DNA of 64,000 nucleotides from Anthoceros angustus (taxonomy: Eukaryota > Streptophyta > Anthocerotopsida > Anthocerotales > Anthocerotaceae): NCBI GenBank assembly GCA_010909165.1, contig MU008158.1, positions 1 through 64,000 of the forward strand, given 5' to 3'. Under the pieces are notes generated by a model. That model saw only the letters and a list, made by a program, of their open reading frames with translations, did no database searches and had not been told where the DNA came from. Below, piece after piece: positions 22,109 through 33,562 of the stretch. How positions within the stretch are numbered: position 1 is the stretch's first letter; each line of letters begins with the position of its first letter. A program made the translations under genes and the position numbers.

Positions 22109-25100
22109 ATGGGACCCAAGAAGGCGGAGGTCCGGGAACCATGGCGTCGTGGAGAAGAACATTACCAAGCGCCTACGGACTCCGGGCCTTGGTTGGAAGG
22201 CGGAGGAATTGGTGCGGATCGGGCACCTGACGCCTTCCAAGCATGGACGTTCGACAACAGCTGTTGGTCCGGGAGTACGCCCGGAAGATGTGGGCGGGCT
22301 AACAAAACCATCCGCCTCCAAGAGTCTCGAGGGAGGACTCAAGGAGGTGGACCGTGGAGGTCTCGCGGCGGTTTACAACCGCTGGTGGAAGAAATTGGGG
22401 TGGTGCCGTAACCCTTAAAGTGAAAGGAGGGGAAGCCGCCAAGGGCGCTTTTGAGGCCGGGACGCAGCTGTCCTTGAATGGTTGATGTCTGACCTATTGG
22501 ACCGAGTGGTGAGAGCGGTGGCGGAAAGTCATGGTGCATTGGAACATGCTCACCAAGGTGGATCACCGGTGACAATTTGTCGGTTTCCTCCACCCCCGCA
22601 GAGGGGGAAAAGAGTTGGACTGGGAAGGATCATCTTCGCCTCGGATAAAACCAGAGGCCAAGAAGTCGCTGGCAATGGTGAAGCCGCCACCATCTGGCTG
22701 CTGCCTATTGTCCACATTTGGGGACACCTCAACCTCCTAAAGGAAGGAGAAGAAGAGTGAGCGCTCAGGAAGGGGTTGGTAACCCTGACTGAATAGGAGC
22801 GGGAGGTGAGGGCCCAGGAACCGGAAGGACGGCCACTCAAGCCCAGGCGGACCCAGGAGGACGAGGACTGGGAAGGTATTCCGGACCATACGGCTGGAGC
22901 GGACCCCCTCGCCGCCCAAGGAAGTATGGGAAGAAATTCCCGCTTCCCTCCTCTTAGTCCCTTCGCCGGAACACCCCACGCCGAAGGCAACTACGACAGG
23001 GAGAGAGCTGGTGGTTGCTGGACCACCGGATCAGCAACCTGCCGAACCCTACAGGACCAGGAGGGAGGCGAAGAAGAGGAAGACGGCCCCCACCACTACG
23101 GCTCCCAGGACCACTTCGGAACCAAGGCGCCACCCCGTAGGGCAGGAGGAAGGGGCAACATGGTACTTGCCCCACAAGCTAGGAAGAAGACAGAATTTGG
23201 CCGGTTTGCCAACGGAGTGGCAGGGGGCCAAGGAGGCAGTGAGAAGAGCAGAACAGGACACGGCCCAGGGCGCGGGAGGACACTGGCAGCAACTCCACCC
23301 CGAGCCCGTTCTATCACCGACCAGGAGGGGAAAGCGAGCCAGCTCCCGGACTCCTTCACCGCCTCCGGACCCCAAATGAAGGCGGGCGGAGAAGGAGCTA
23401 GCGGCCAAGCGGGCCAAGGTGGTAGAGGCTCCGGACCAAAATACTCAGGACCTAAGGGTCCTGATTGGGTCCGGGGTCCCTAGTCCGGCCTCCGGATCAA
23501 GGTCCGTGGTCCTTAACGGACCAAGAGATACCCGCCTCACGTGACTCCGGTATCTCCCCGGCACTGGCCGTGGAAGAGACACAATGGTTCTCGTGAGCAC
23601 CATGGACTTGCTTTGGGGCTCTGCTGAACCAGCAGAGAAGGCCCAAGAAGTGGAGGCCACCGAAGGAGAATGGTGGAGCCTGTGGCCAGCGGAGGCGCCC
23701 AAGCGCCGTGGAGAAAGGCGGAGACCCCGCCAGAGTCGAGGAGGAGAAGCGGTCGGCCAAGTCGAGGCCAGTCCGCTCAACAGATAAAGGCAGTGCTTCA
23801 TTGGTGAATAAATAAGCACGCCAGAGGCCAAGCAAAGTGCAGGGACCTTGTAGGAGGAGAGGAGCGCCCAAGAGGAGGCAGGGAGGCAAGAAGGCAGGCG
23901 GAGAGGGCCAAGGACCTGGCCAAAACCGCTCGACAGGAGCAGCACCAAGCTTGGGAGGCACAGGTGAAGGGGGCGCGGGAGGCGGAGGCCTCGGCCAAGA
24001 TAGACAGGGACCACTATCGGCGAGATCGGAACCGGTGGAGGGAGGCGGCGGGAGTAGCCACGGCCAATCTGAACGCCGAGCAGGCAACGGCGGAGCAAGA
24101 ATGGGTAATCCATGAAGAGGAGAGGGAGGCCAAGCACGAGTGTGGACTCCGTGCACACCGCAGGATACGGAGGAACGCGCCAGGAGTCGGAGGACGGAAG
24201 GAGACCCCGAGCTACAACTTTGAGGAGCGGAACGTGATCTCAAGGAAGAATCGAGAGCCACGAGCGGGAGATAGAATGGCTCCACTGCTGAGGCGGAGGA
24301 AAGTCGACTGCCATAAAATAAGGAGCGTGACACGCCGAGTTGGAGAAGGACTTGGAGGAAGCTAGAGCCGGGCGGAGTTGCCGACCGCCTAGAAAGAGAT
24401 AAGGCGGGGTGGTTCTCTCGGCAAGAATGGACGCGGAGAGAGAGCTATGAGGGAAGAGTAGAAGCTGTTGGTCCGGCGGAAGGCGTATGGGAACGTTGCC
24501 ATGGCCGTGAAGTTGGTCGAGTCAGTAGGAAATACGGAGGAGGAGCATGCGTGCCAGTGAGAGGCTGCAGAAGTGGCGGAGGTGGCCTGGCAAACCTCGA
24601 GGACTCGTGCCGGATCTCGGGCGGACCTTGCAACGGAGATACAAAGACGCCACCCAACACGCCTAGTTGCTAGAGAACCGGAGGCGTGAATGGGTGTGCC
24701 CCGCCCATGTGGAGGAAGCCATCCAAAGAGGTCGACTGACCGCCTACTATCACGCCGGAGCTCCTCAAGGCGATGAAGATCGTGCCTCACACCCGATAGA
24801 TTGAAGGGCCACTGGAAGAGCCCAAGGAGGGAGAGATGAGGGCCCGCTGAGGCGCCACGGGAACTCGGCCTGGGACAGGAGCAGAGCGGGAAGGGAGCCT
24901 GACGAGAGGGATGCAGTGGACACCACCCGGCAAAAGGTAAGTCCGTCACAAGACCGCCTGGGAGGAAGGAGAGAGGGGTCCTCCGAGAAGGCCAAGTGGG
25001 AAGAGGGTCGGTGGTAATGGGATGGGAGGAGGTCCGTGGGCTGAGCCCCTCCGGAAAGACTCGGGTAAGGATGCCTGTGAATCGAGACCGACTCCCCGAG

Positions 25101-25195
25101 GTCCGACTGAGTCGAGGACCACTGAGGTCCTGACTGAGTCGAGACCAACCCCGAGGTCCGGACTGAGGCTAGACCGACCTCAAGTCCGGACGCAG
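22109..25195 (+). pseudogene. MGPKK ORF, left copy (unknown retrotransposon-borne protein)
   Basis: Starts at ATG 22109 (MGPKKAEVREPWR). Several frameshifts break it, but it can be followed against the copies at 32659, 44876 and 46523. The N-terminal part has PDFGPWLEEAEELV, a TFD..ALVREYARKMW segment, a TLKVKG segment and HWNMLTKVDHLGDN. The middle has EEDWEGIP, ERTPSPPREVWEEIPAS and RRELVVA. A long Glu/Lys/Arg/Ala-rich region follows (24000-24400, with DRDHYRRDRNRWREAA) that looks like coiled coil, then a tail of GAGGTCCGG repeats (25085-25195). No known gag, pol or env motif was found. It ends where the LTR promoter region of element B begins. Confidence 0.6.
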
Positions 25196-25239
25196 GAGGG
25201 GGGAGGGGTGAGTGAGGATCACCCCACCACCTAGTGCAG

Positions 25240-26168
25240 AGTGGGTTCCGAGTGGACCCACAGGGTAGGGACCCACCAGCGAGCCAAGAGGGGGTGAGGA
25301 GGAGGACCTGGTGGTCATCGCGATTGTCGCCGCCGCCAAGAGCGCAGTGAGTCTCGGAAGAGGGAGAGCCCGCATCGGATCATCCGACTGGGTGCGCCCG
25401 CACATTGCAGCTGGGCTGCCGCCAGGAGAAATCTGGCAACCCTAGCCCCACCGCCATAGACGAAGATAGAAAAGCTAGGGGAGATAGAGGGTCAGTTAGT
25501 ACACCGAAATGGACATCACCGTAATAGGAGGTAATAAAGACGCCCTCGTATGTAGTATAAGAGGTGCGCCGCCTAGTAAATCATCTTTCTTTTGGGGTTG
25601 ATACTGCCTTTGCAATCTTTGTGTGTCCTTCAAGAAGCGAGTCATGAGTCACCGAAAGCGTGCAAGACAACCTGAGAGACTAATCCAGTCCCGTGACGGA
25701 CCCTAACGTGGTGGTGGTGTGCAAAGCGCCGATTTGACTCAGGGACCCTTGTTCCTCCGTAATGGGGACCGACACGAACGACCGGCACGTGAGACTAGCG
25801 GAACTCCGGGAGGGGGTGCAGAGCCCGGACGGAGAGGCCTGGTTGAACGACGGCGGAGGTCCGTGGCCACCCAGGCCCACCCACGATTCCCAATTGGTAA
25901 TGTGTGTAGTGAGCTTGGTAGGAGAGACGGACTAGAAGAGACATAAGAAGGCAGAAACAACAACGAGTCCAAACGCGTCACACTGCTCGTCTGGGTGGAC
26001 GCTTAGGAGTGATTAGGGAGTAAAAATGATTGCGTTGGGGTCTCGGATAGAGAACCCGCCCCGACGAGGGGGCGAGAATCGGGCCACGAACGTGCAAAAC
26101 GGAACCAATCATTCCCTTTGGGAACGACGCAGAACGACACGTGATTGCGCGCTACCACCGCGGCTACA
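25240..26168 (+). repeat. Gypsy B 5' LTR, promoter-R-U5 part
   Basis: It contains CGGATCATCCGA (25374-25385), the TATA motif TATAAGAGG (25556-25564), the TAGTAAATCATCTTTCT block, TGACGGACC, and an inverted repeat TTCCCTTTGGGAA near 26110, and ends CTACA at 26168, four bases before the primer site. The same series of blocks is found at 10445-11635 and 52250-53110. Where the LTR begins is open: just left of this block, or far upstream so that the MGPKK ORF lies inside it. Confidence 0.65.
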
Positions 26169-26171
26169 TTT

Positions 26172-26186
26172 TGGCGCCTGTCGAGA
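26172..26186 (+). other. Gypsy B primer-binding site
   Basis: TGGCGCCTGTCGAGA resembles the TGGCGCCG-type sites of plant Gypsy elements (tRNA-Asp class). Only the first seven bases match well. Confidence 0.5.
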
Positions 26187-26431
26187 ATGAAAGCGTTCCG
26201 TAGCATAGTACGAATGCGAGAGTGAATGCGTGGCGGACGAGAGGGGGTCAAAGACGAACCGCTGGGAGGGTCGGACGTCGTAACCTCACTTACCTATCTA
26301 CTGGAACCTTCCCGTTGGGCTCGCCGCCTTTCTCGTTCACGAGCACTCGTGGTGGAGTTGCGGATCACGAGGAGGGCGGAGTGCGAGGTCCGGCGGCGGA
26401 AATTGGCGGAGCAGTAAACTCGCAACCGACG

Positions 26432-27830
26432 ATGGCCGCGGGTATGGCACCCACTTCAACTAAGCAAGCGTACTCCATCTTTGGAGATAAGAAGGAGAGA
26501 GACGCGGAAACGTTCGTGGAGGATTTCGTATCACGAGCAAACTTCAACGGAGAGGGTACCGATGCACAGCTCATCCAGTTGTTCCAAGGGGTTCTGCGAG
26601 GGATGGCCGCTCAGTGGTACCGTCGGAAGTATCGGGCACCGCGGAACGCCCCCCCGTGGAACGTCATTTGAGGCTTTGAAGGATGCCTTCCTGGAAAGAT
26701 TCCGAGGAATTGACCAGGAAGGCTATGTTCTGTCAAAGTTGGAGAATTTGAAGAGGGGTAAAACGGAGAAGCTGGGCTCGTATATTGAGCGGTTCTACAC
26801 TCTCAGAGATAGACATCCTGTACATACCACCATGCGCGGTATGGTTCAATGGCCCATAATCCTCTATGTAAGCATGTTCTATAATTGGCCGAGAAAGATG
26901 TGAGCAAGGCGGTTCGGGGGCCGAAAACTACGAGGAATCAATGCACCAAAGAAGGATGAAAACTACCCAAGGGGGGAAGAAGAAGAAGAAGAGAAGGGGC
27001 TCGGAGTCCGAAGGCGAGGAATCCTCGGAAGAAGAGGTGGAGGAGTCCGATGTTTTGTCAGAGGAGGGGGAGGAGATCTCAGATGCGGAGTCAGAAGCCT
27101 CTACTGAGGAGGAGGAACCCCACCGCAGAAACAAGAAGAAGAAGCCAGCGGTAAAACGGAAGGGTGGGAAGAAGGAGGTCGTGGCACCTACCCGAGCTCG
27201 GGAGGTTCCGACGGATCCGGCTCCCTTGAAGGAAGTAGCTGGCTTGAGGGAGGATTTGGAGCGGGTAATGAAGAAGGTGGAAGAGCTAACGATCAACTAG
27301 GTAAAAGATTGGGAGAGGCGGAAGGCGGCCACCACGATCAGGACACACTTATGGTGTGCAGTATGCCACCAACATGGTCACTCGAAGACTAACTATCCCT
27401 CAAGACCCGTGAACCAAGTGGAGTATGAGTATGAAGAAGAGTTAGAGGAGCAGTGGGAGGATGCCTATCAAGCGTAGGAAGCACCTCAGGGGCCGTGATA
27501 TCCGAAGACAATGTACCCCTCTGTGAGAGGTCCGTCCATGCCGCGACCCCCGATGCAACATCGCATGGGGGCACCCCCAGGGATTCTCCGGGCGGCCGTG
27601 GTCTGCTGGAATTGTGGCAACCCCGGGCACTATTCCAACGCCTGTCCGTACCCCACCAGGCAGGGTAATGGAGATTTCGAGCGCCTGTGTGGGGATTGCA
27701 AACAGTCAGGCCATATGGCGGGTAGCACATTGTGCCCGAACCCTCGCACAAGGACGGTGCGCTATGCCACCTGCTGGGAACGCGATCCCACACCCCATTC
27801 CCAAAATTTGCGCTGTGTTGCATAATTGAA
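26432..27830 (+). pseudogene. Gypsy B gag
   Basis: It starts at ATG 26432 (MAAGMAPTSTKQAYSIFGDK). The capsid-like core has FVEDFVSRANFNGE, GVLRGMAAQWYRRKY, then after a frameshift near 26665 FEALKDAFLERFRG and LGSYIERFYTLRDR. An acidic/basic linker (26941-27300, with SEGEESSEEEVEES and RRNKKKKPAVKRK) ends in a short coiled helix (LREDLERVMKKVEELT). The nucleocapsid part at 27600-27760 has two knuckles, CWNCGNPGHYSNAC and CGDCKQSGHMAGSTLC. Stops after the linker and frame changes break it. Confidence 0.82.
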
Positions 27831-28439
27831 GGCGCAATCGCGGTGGGAGGAAGCAAGGAACTAGAAATGGGGGAACACGAGCGGGGAGTGATAGGTCCGA
27901 AGGTGGAGAAGGTGGCAACGGAGGTACTAGAGGTGTCGACCCGTAGCCGCCAGAGGGAGAGAACGTAAAGGAGGCAGTTGAAGAGGAAAAAGAACGGAGA
28001 GAGTACCACGGATACGGAAGAAGGTACTCAAGCTGGGTTGCCGGCGAAAGATCCAGCCAATGAAGGAGAGTTGAAACGGGCAACTCTGCTGAGGAATCAC
28101 CCGGTGAAAAATCTCCTGAGACAGAGAAAGGAAGCACGGACCCTCCCAAGGTGCCACCCCAATTTCCGCCGGATGTGGTCCGTGAGGTGACGGAGATGCT
28201 ACATGAGGAAATCCGACAGGACCCGGAGGTGGTCCACACGCAGCGGGGTGATGGTGGGGAGCTCGGGGGTCCACAGCGGACACACGGAATGTCTACGGAG
28301 ACCCCCACTCCATTCAAAGTTGCGTACCTAATGATGAACCAGCAGCACCTAGTATCGTTTTGACAACTGTTAAGGGACAACCCGAAGTACCGGCAGGAGG
28401 TCCGACGGGCCATGAAAGAGACGCAACCATGACGAGGCA

Positions 28440-31400
28440 CCCCCGTCCGTAAGGCCAACACGGTGGAGGTAAGAGTAGTATCCCGCACGGATCCAGGAGC
28501 GCCGGTGGTCCAGGTAGAAATTGCAGGATGCGTCATCAAGAACGTGCCCCTAGACACGGGTTCGGGGGTCAACCTCATCACGGAGATCTGACCGGAATCC
28601 AAGCTAACATAGCAGGCGCACCGTACACGCTAGATTTTGTGGTCATCAAGCCCGCGGGACCCTTGGGGTATGAGGTGTTGTTGGGACGCCCCTGGCTCGG
28701 TCTCGCCCAAACGAAGCTACACTTCAGCAGGAAGGAAATCCACTTTAAACCGGTGGTGGATCCAAAAGTGAGGAAGGTGGCGATCACACCCAGCAAGGAC
28801 ACGTACTATGGGGAGGCGGCACCATACACCTCCAGGATAATCTTGGACGAAGGGGCAGCAGATGAAGCCTATCTTTTCCCCAAAATTCGTGTCGAGGAGG
28901 AGATGGACTATCGAAGGGGCGCCTTTGGGCGGTCGCCGGCGCTTCCGGGTGGGCCTCAGCCGAGCCGGCGGGGCAGTAAGGAGGAGCAGGTTCTCGTGGA
29001 CAAAGGAGCAGTGGAAGCTGAGGAGGTGACCCGCTTCACCTCGGACAAACTTTTCCAGGAGTGGGGGATGCGCGAAGATGATCCGTGAATGGAGGACGAG
29101 GGGTTTGGGCATAGCGAGGCTGCGCGAGAGCGTGAGACGGTCAACCCGGACGATGTAGAAGATGTGGAGGTGCGGCCGAGCAAGCCCTTAAAGTTCAGGA
29201 AGAGGATGCCGAAGGAACTGAGGCAGGAGCTCATACAGCTATTGGGGGAATTGAGCGAAGTATTTGCTTTCAAGGTCACGGACATGAAGGGTATTCCGAA
29301 GCAGTGGGGAGAACACCGGATAGACCTAAAGCCAGTTGCGGTGCCCGTCCGGATTCGCCAGTACAAACTGAACCCCAAACACTCACTGAAAGTTAAGGAG
29401 GTCCTAGACAAGTATCTGGAGGCAAACATCATCTTTCCAACTATGAACAGTGAGTGGGTCGCACCTATTGTGGTGGTACCCAAGAAGTAGCCAGGACACA
29501 TTCGAGTCTGCCAAGATTGGAGGAAGCTCAACGCCGCCACGGAGAAGGACCATTTCCCCATGCCCTTCGTAGATGATATACAGGACAAGGTGGCGGGCCA
29601 GAGTACCTACTCCTTCCTGGACGGACCTCGGATACAAACTGCACTGAGGGAATCGGGGACAACCACATTCACGTTGGGGGCCTACACAGAAGTGCTTTTG
29701 GGATGACGGGAGCGCCGGGATCGTTCATGCGAGTGGTGACCAACGTTTTCCAGGAATTCACAGGATTTCATGGAGGTTCTTGGATGACACGTGCATGGAG
29801 AGGAGGACAAGCACATCGGCCACCTTAAGTGTCGAATGCAGGAGACTCAACCTATGCAAAAAATGTTACTTTGGAATGATGGAGGGAATCTTGCTGGGGC
29901 ATCGAGTTTCAGCACGAGGGATAGAGGTAGACCAAGACAAGGTTCGGGTAATCCAGTCCCTACAGCCGCCCACGAATTTGAAGGAGTTGCGAGGGTTCTT
30001 GGGCATGGTGGGTTACTATCGACGGTTCATCAAGGACTTCGCGAAGCGGGCGGCCAAGCTGATAGAGTTACTGCGGAAGGAGGAAGAATGGACTTGGTCC
30101 CAGGAACGGGAGTTGGCGTTCAGGGATTTACAGACCACCTTGGTAAGTGCTCCGCTACTGAAGGGCCCGGATTGGGGTAGGCGGTTTCACGTGTATGTGG
30201 AGGGTCGGCGTTCGCCATTGGGGTTGTGCTCAGCCAAAAGGACGACAAACGAAGGGATCATCCGATCTACTACGCCGGACGACAACTCACTCATGCGGAG
30301 CGGAGGTACACAACCACAAAATGGGAGGCGCTTGGAATGGTGTACGCCGTCAAGAAGTTTCGGCACTATCTCCTTCCCAATGAGTTTGTGTTCCATGTGG
30401 ACCATTTCGCGCTCAAGCATCTGGTGAATAAAGCGGACCTGTTAGGGCAAATTGCGAGGTGGATCTTGTTACTACAGGAGTTCACCTTTGAGATGGAAAC
30501 GAGCGAGGGCGCAGCACTGAGAATCACGAGACATCACATGTGTTGAAGGCGGGCAGTGTTCAGATCGAGGATGCCTTCCTGGGGCCGACCTGGTTGCCAC
30601 CGGTGAGGCGATGAGCGTGAGGAAGAACCCCAAACTTCAGGACGTAGTACCCCGCGGCGGAAGAAGTGCCGACCAACCTATCGATTGGAGGCGATCTGTG
30701 GGAAACGGAGATGCCAAGGGGGATGACCCGCAGCCAACAACAGGCCTTTGTACATTATGCTTGCCCCTTTTGGATGTACAACGGATGTGTCTTTAAGGTG
30801 GGGCCGAATAGAGTCGAGCGAAGGTACCTACAACCGACAGAAACAGGGGTGGTAATCAAAGGGATGCATGAAGGGTTGGGTGGAGGACATTATGATTTTG
30901 GTGTGGGGTACTGGTACCATGTATGGGGAGACACACCAGTTTGTAAAAAAATGTGATGCTTGTCAGCCGATTGGGAAGCCTACTCCAACGACACAATGGC
31001 CGTTAGTGCCCATAATGGTGCTGGCTCCTTTCGAAAAATGGGGTATTGACTTCGTTGGACCTATGCAGCCTACGATGAAGCACACACAGAAAAGATACAT
31101 CTTGGTGGCAACCGATTACTGCACCAGGTGGGTTGAAGCGGTGGCAACAAGAACGGACTCCGCTAGCACTGTGGCAAGGTTCCTCTATGAAAACATCATG
31201 ACCCGGTATGGGTGTCCGTTGCAGTTGGTGAGCGATAGAGGAACTCATTTCCTCAATGATGTGATAGCTGCGATGACGGAGTATTTTGGAATAACTCATC
31301 GCAAGATGACACCATACAACCCCAAGGCCAATGGGTTAACGGAGAAGACAAACAGACTTATCTATCGCATTCTGAATAAACTCACGGTTAACTATGCGCA

Positions 31401-31860
31401 TGACTGGGATACCAAGCTACCGTCGGCAGTATGGGCTTTCAGGACGGCGGAAAAGGTGACCACCCAACGAACTCCGTATTATCTGACCTATGGGCATTCT
31501 CCGGATATGCCAATCGAATTCGAGGTACCAACATTCCGAGTGATGATGGAGGGGCGGCTAATCGAGGAAGAGAGTCAATTAGAACGGTTGCTCGGGTTTG
31601 TGCAGCATACGGAGGGACGAGAGGAGGCTCAACAGAGAATGCAACTGGTGCAGAATCAACGCAAGATTTGGCACGACCGCTGGCTCCAGAACCAAGAGTA
31701 TGTAAAGGAAGGGACTGGCCTCCTTTGCGCTACGGCCACATGCCATTTTTCAGGTCAAGCTCCACTTGAGATGGATGGGCCCTTACCAAGTGGTACATGT
31801 ATATGACAATGGGTCCGCTCACGTGCGATGGCGAGCGCTACTACCCGTGTGAACGGGTGG
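28440..31860 (+). pseudogene. Gypsy B pol (protease, RT, RNase H, integrase)
   Basis: Protease: VPLDTGSGVNLITE with the catalytic DTGS at 28553-28564. RT (29200-29800): RIRQYKLNPKHSLKVKE, SEWVAPIVVVPKK, RVCQDWRKLNAATEKDHFP, FLDD; then GMVGYYRRFIKDFAK. RNase H (30180-30530): [36 protein letters not shown]. Integrase (30610-31806): the zinc part ending CDACQPIGKPTPT, core residues in WGIDFVG, VSDRGTHFLND and ANGLTEKTNRLIY (the D,D,E triad), and the C-terminal KLHLRWMGPYQVVHVYDNGS. The integrase reading frame is open for 312 codons (30868-31806). Earlier parts contain stops (for example at 29488) and shifts. No chromodomain was seen. Confidence 0.87.
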
Positions 31861-31918
31861 AGGGTGAAGAAGTATTATGCTTAGTGTTGGCGGAGACGCC
31901 AACAGATGAGAAGGGGAG

Positions 31919-32658
31919 TGTGTGGACCATGGGCTCTCCCCCTTAGGAAGGTAATAAGCTAGTTTTTGTTTTTTTTTTTTGCTAGTGTGGAGTGGGAAAT
32001 AAGGCGAGAAAGGAGAAATAAGGCCGGGACGGGTAAAAAGGGGGTGAACGATTGAGGAGCATAAGGACAAGGTGACTCCTGACTATCTGGAGTTGCCTCG
32101 AAAGTGATCACGGACCTCGACCGAGTAGGTCAGGTGAGCCGGATCGCCGGAGCGAGGTCGAAAAGAGTCCCCAGCCTCCGGAAAAAGTCGCGATAAGTAC
32201 GTCGGAAAAAGTAACTTTGGAACGCGGGAGCGTGTTTTGGCAAGGGGCCACGTGACGCGGTCGCGAGGGGCGGCATGCACGGACTAGACCGTAGGGGTTA
32301 TCGGTGAAACAAGCGCAGGTAACCACGCCACGGTACATGCGCCGCAGTAAGGCTAGAAGTAGCGCGAGCACCGGCGGTGCAACGTAAGCGGTGGGCAATG
32401 CGTAACTCGGCGGCTATGGGGGAGGCGAAAGGACGCCCTCCCGCTTCGCCATTACTCCGGCGTTCGGCGATGAGAGAAGGCCATTCTCTCGACCGCTTCG
32501 GCGATTTTCGCAGTCACCGCGCCAGCACCTCGCTCAGCGCTATCTTCCGGCGCCAGCGCTACGACATACCTTCGCTAACCGAACGCTCGACGCGGCGGAG
32601 CGCAGGACGAGAATTGTCGGCCATCAAGCCACAACAGCAGACCAGTCGGCACGCGATT
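31919..32658 (+). repeat. Start of Gypsy B 3' LTR or 3' spacer
   Basis: It starts TGTGTGGACC directly after the polypurine tract, has a T-rich run at 31964-31980, and leads into the MGPKK ORF. From about 32445 it matches the sequence upstream of the left MGPKK copy (21890 onward; GGCGATGAGA, GGCCATTCTCTCGACC, CATCAAGCCACAACAG). An inverted, diverged version of 31860-32080 follows element C (34080-34200). Confidence 0.5.
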
Positions 32659-33562
32659 ATGGGACCCAAGAAGGCGGCGGAGGTCTGGGAACCATGGCGT
32701 CTGGTGGAGAAGAACATCGTCACCAAGCGCTACCCGGACTTCGGGCCTTGGTTGGAGGAGGCGGAGGAATTGGTGCAGGACTGGCACCTAGACGTCTTCC
32801 AAGCGGTATGGACGTTCGACAGCGTTGCGTTGGTCCGGGAGTACGCCCGGAAGATGTGGGCGGTACAACAAAACCATCCGCCCAGTCGAGGAGGACTCCA
32901 AGGAGGTGGACTCGTGGAGGTCCTGTGTTTACAACCGGGTGGAAGAAATTGGGGGTGGTGCCGAACCCTTAAAGTGAAAGGGAGGGTGGAAGCCGCCAAG
33001 GCGGCGCTTTTGAGGCCGGGGACGCAGCGGTCCTTGAATGGGTGGTTGATGTCGGACCTATTGGACCGACGGGTGAGAGCGGTGGCGAAAGTCATGGTGC
33101 ATTGGAACATGCTCACCAAGGTGGATCACCTGGGTGACAATTTTAGTGTTCCTCCACCCCCGCAGAGGGGAAAAGGCGGGCCGGGAAGGATCATCTTCGC
33201 CCGGATAAACCGAGGCCAAGAAGTCACAATGGCAGTGAAGCCGCCACCATCGGTGGCCGCCGTTTATTGTCCACGTTTGGGGACACCTCAACCTCCTAAA
33301 GGAAGGAGAAGAAGAGCGAGCGCTCAGGAAGGGGTTGGTAACCCCGCCTCGAGTCAGCGGGAGGTGAGGGCCCAAGAACCGGGAAGACGGCCACTCAAGC
33401 CCAGGCGGACCCAGGAGGACGAGGATCTGGTGCGGTACCGGGCGACCCCCCGCGCCAAGGAAGTATGGAAGAAATTTCGCTTCTCCTCTTAGTCCTTTTA
33501 GGAACACCCATCAAGGCACCACGACAGGAGAGAGCTGGTGGTTGCTGGACCACCGGATCATC
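32659..33562 (+). CDS. MGPKK ORF, right copy, N-terminal part
   Basis: The frame from ATG 32659 is open to 33492 (278 codons), the best-preserved N-terminus of the family: EPWRLVEKNIVTKRYPDFG, PWLEEAEELVQDWHLDVF, TFDSVALVREYARKMWAVQQ, then KVKGRVEAAKAALLRPG, LMSDLLDRRVRAVAKVM, HWNMLTKVDHLGDN, PPPQRGKGGPGRIIFARIN. Middle parts may be slightly out of frame relative to the left copy. It ends by truncation at about 33562, where sequence switches to the inverted element C. The product is unknown. It is not gag, since a separate gag exists at 26432. Confidence 0.55.

Larger units (their letters stand above)
26172..31918 (+). mobile_element. Gypsy element B, internal region (gag-pol)
   Basis: Primer site, gag, protease, RT, RNase H, integrase and polypurine tract (GAGAAGGGGAG, 31908-31918) occur in Ty3/Gypsy order on the plus strand. 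It is the best-preserved Gypsy copy here. It is flanked on the left by LTR sequence and on both sides by copies of the MGPKK ORF. Confidence 0.85.

Noticed and set aside
23445-24333. Minus-strand ORFs of 237 and 278 codons
   Set aside because: They lie antisense to the MGPKK ORF, are Leu/Pro/Ser-rich, and exist because the GC-rich sense strand avoids the complementary stops. No motif seen.
31964-31980. T-rich run as a transcription terminator or poly(A) tail of a reverse-strand insertion
   Set aside because: No flanking LINE or SINE sequence or target duplication; it follows the polypurine tract and LTR start of Gypsy B.
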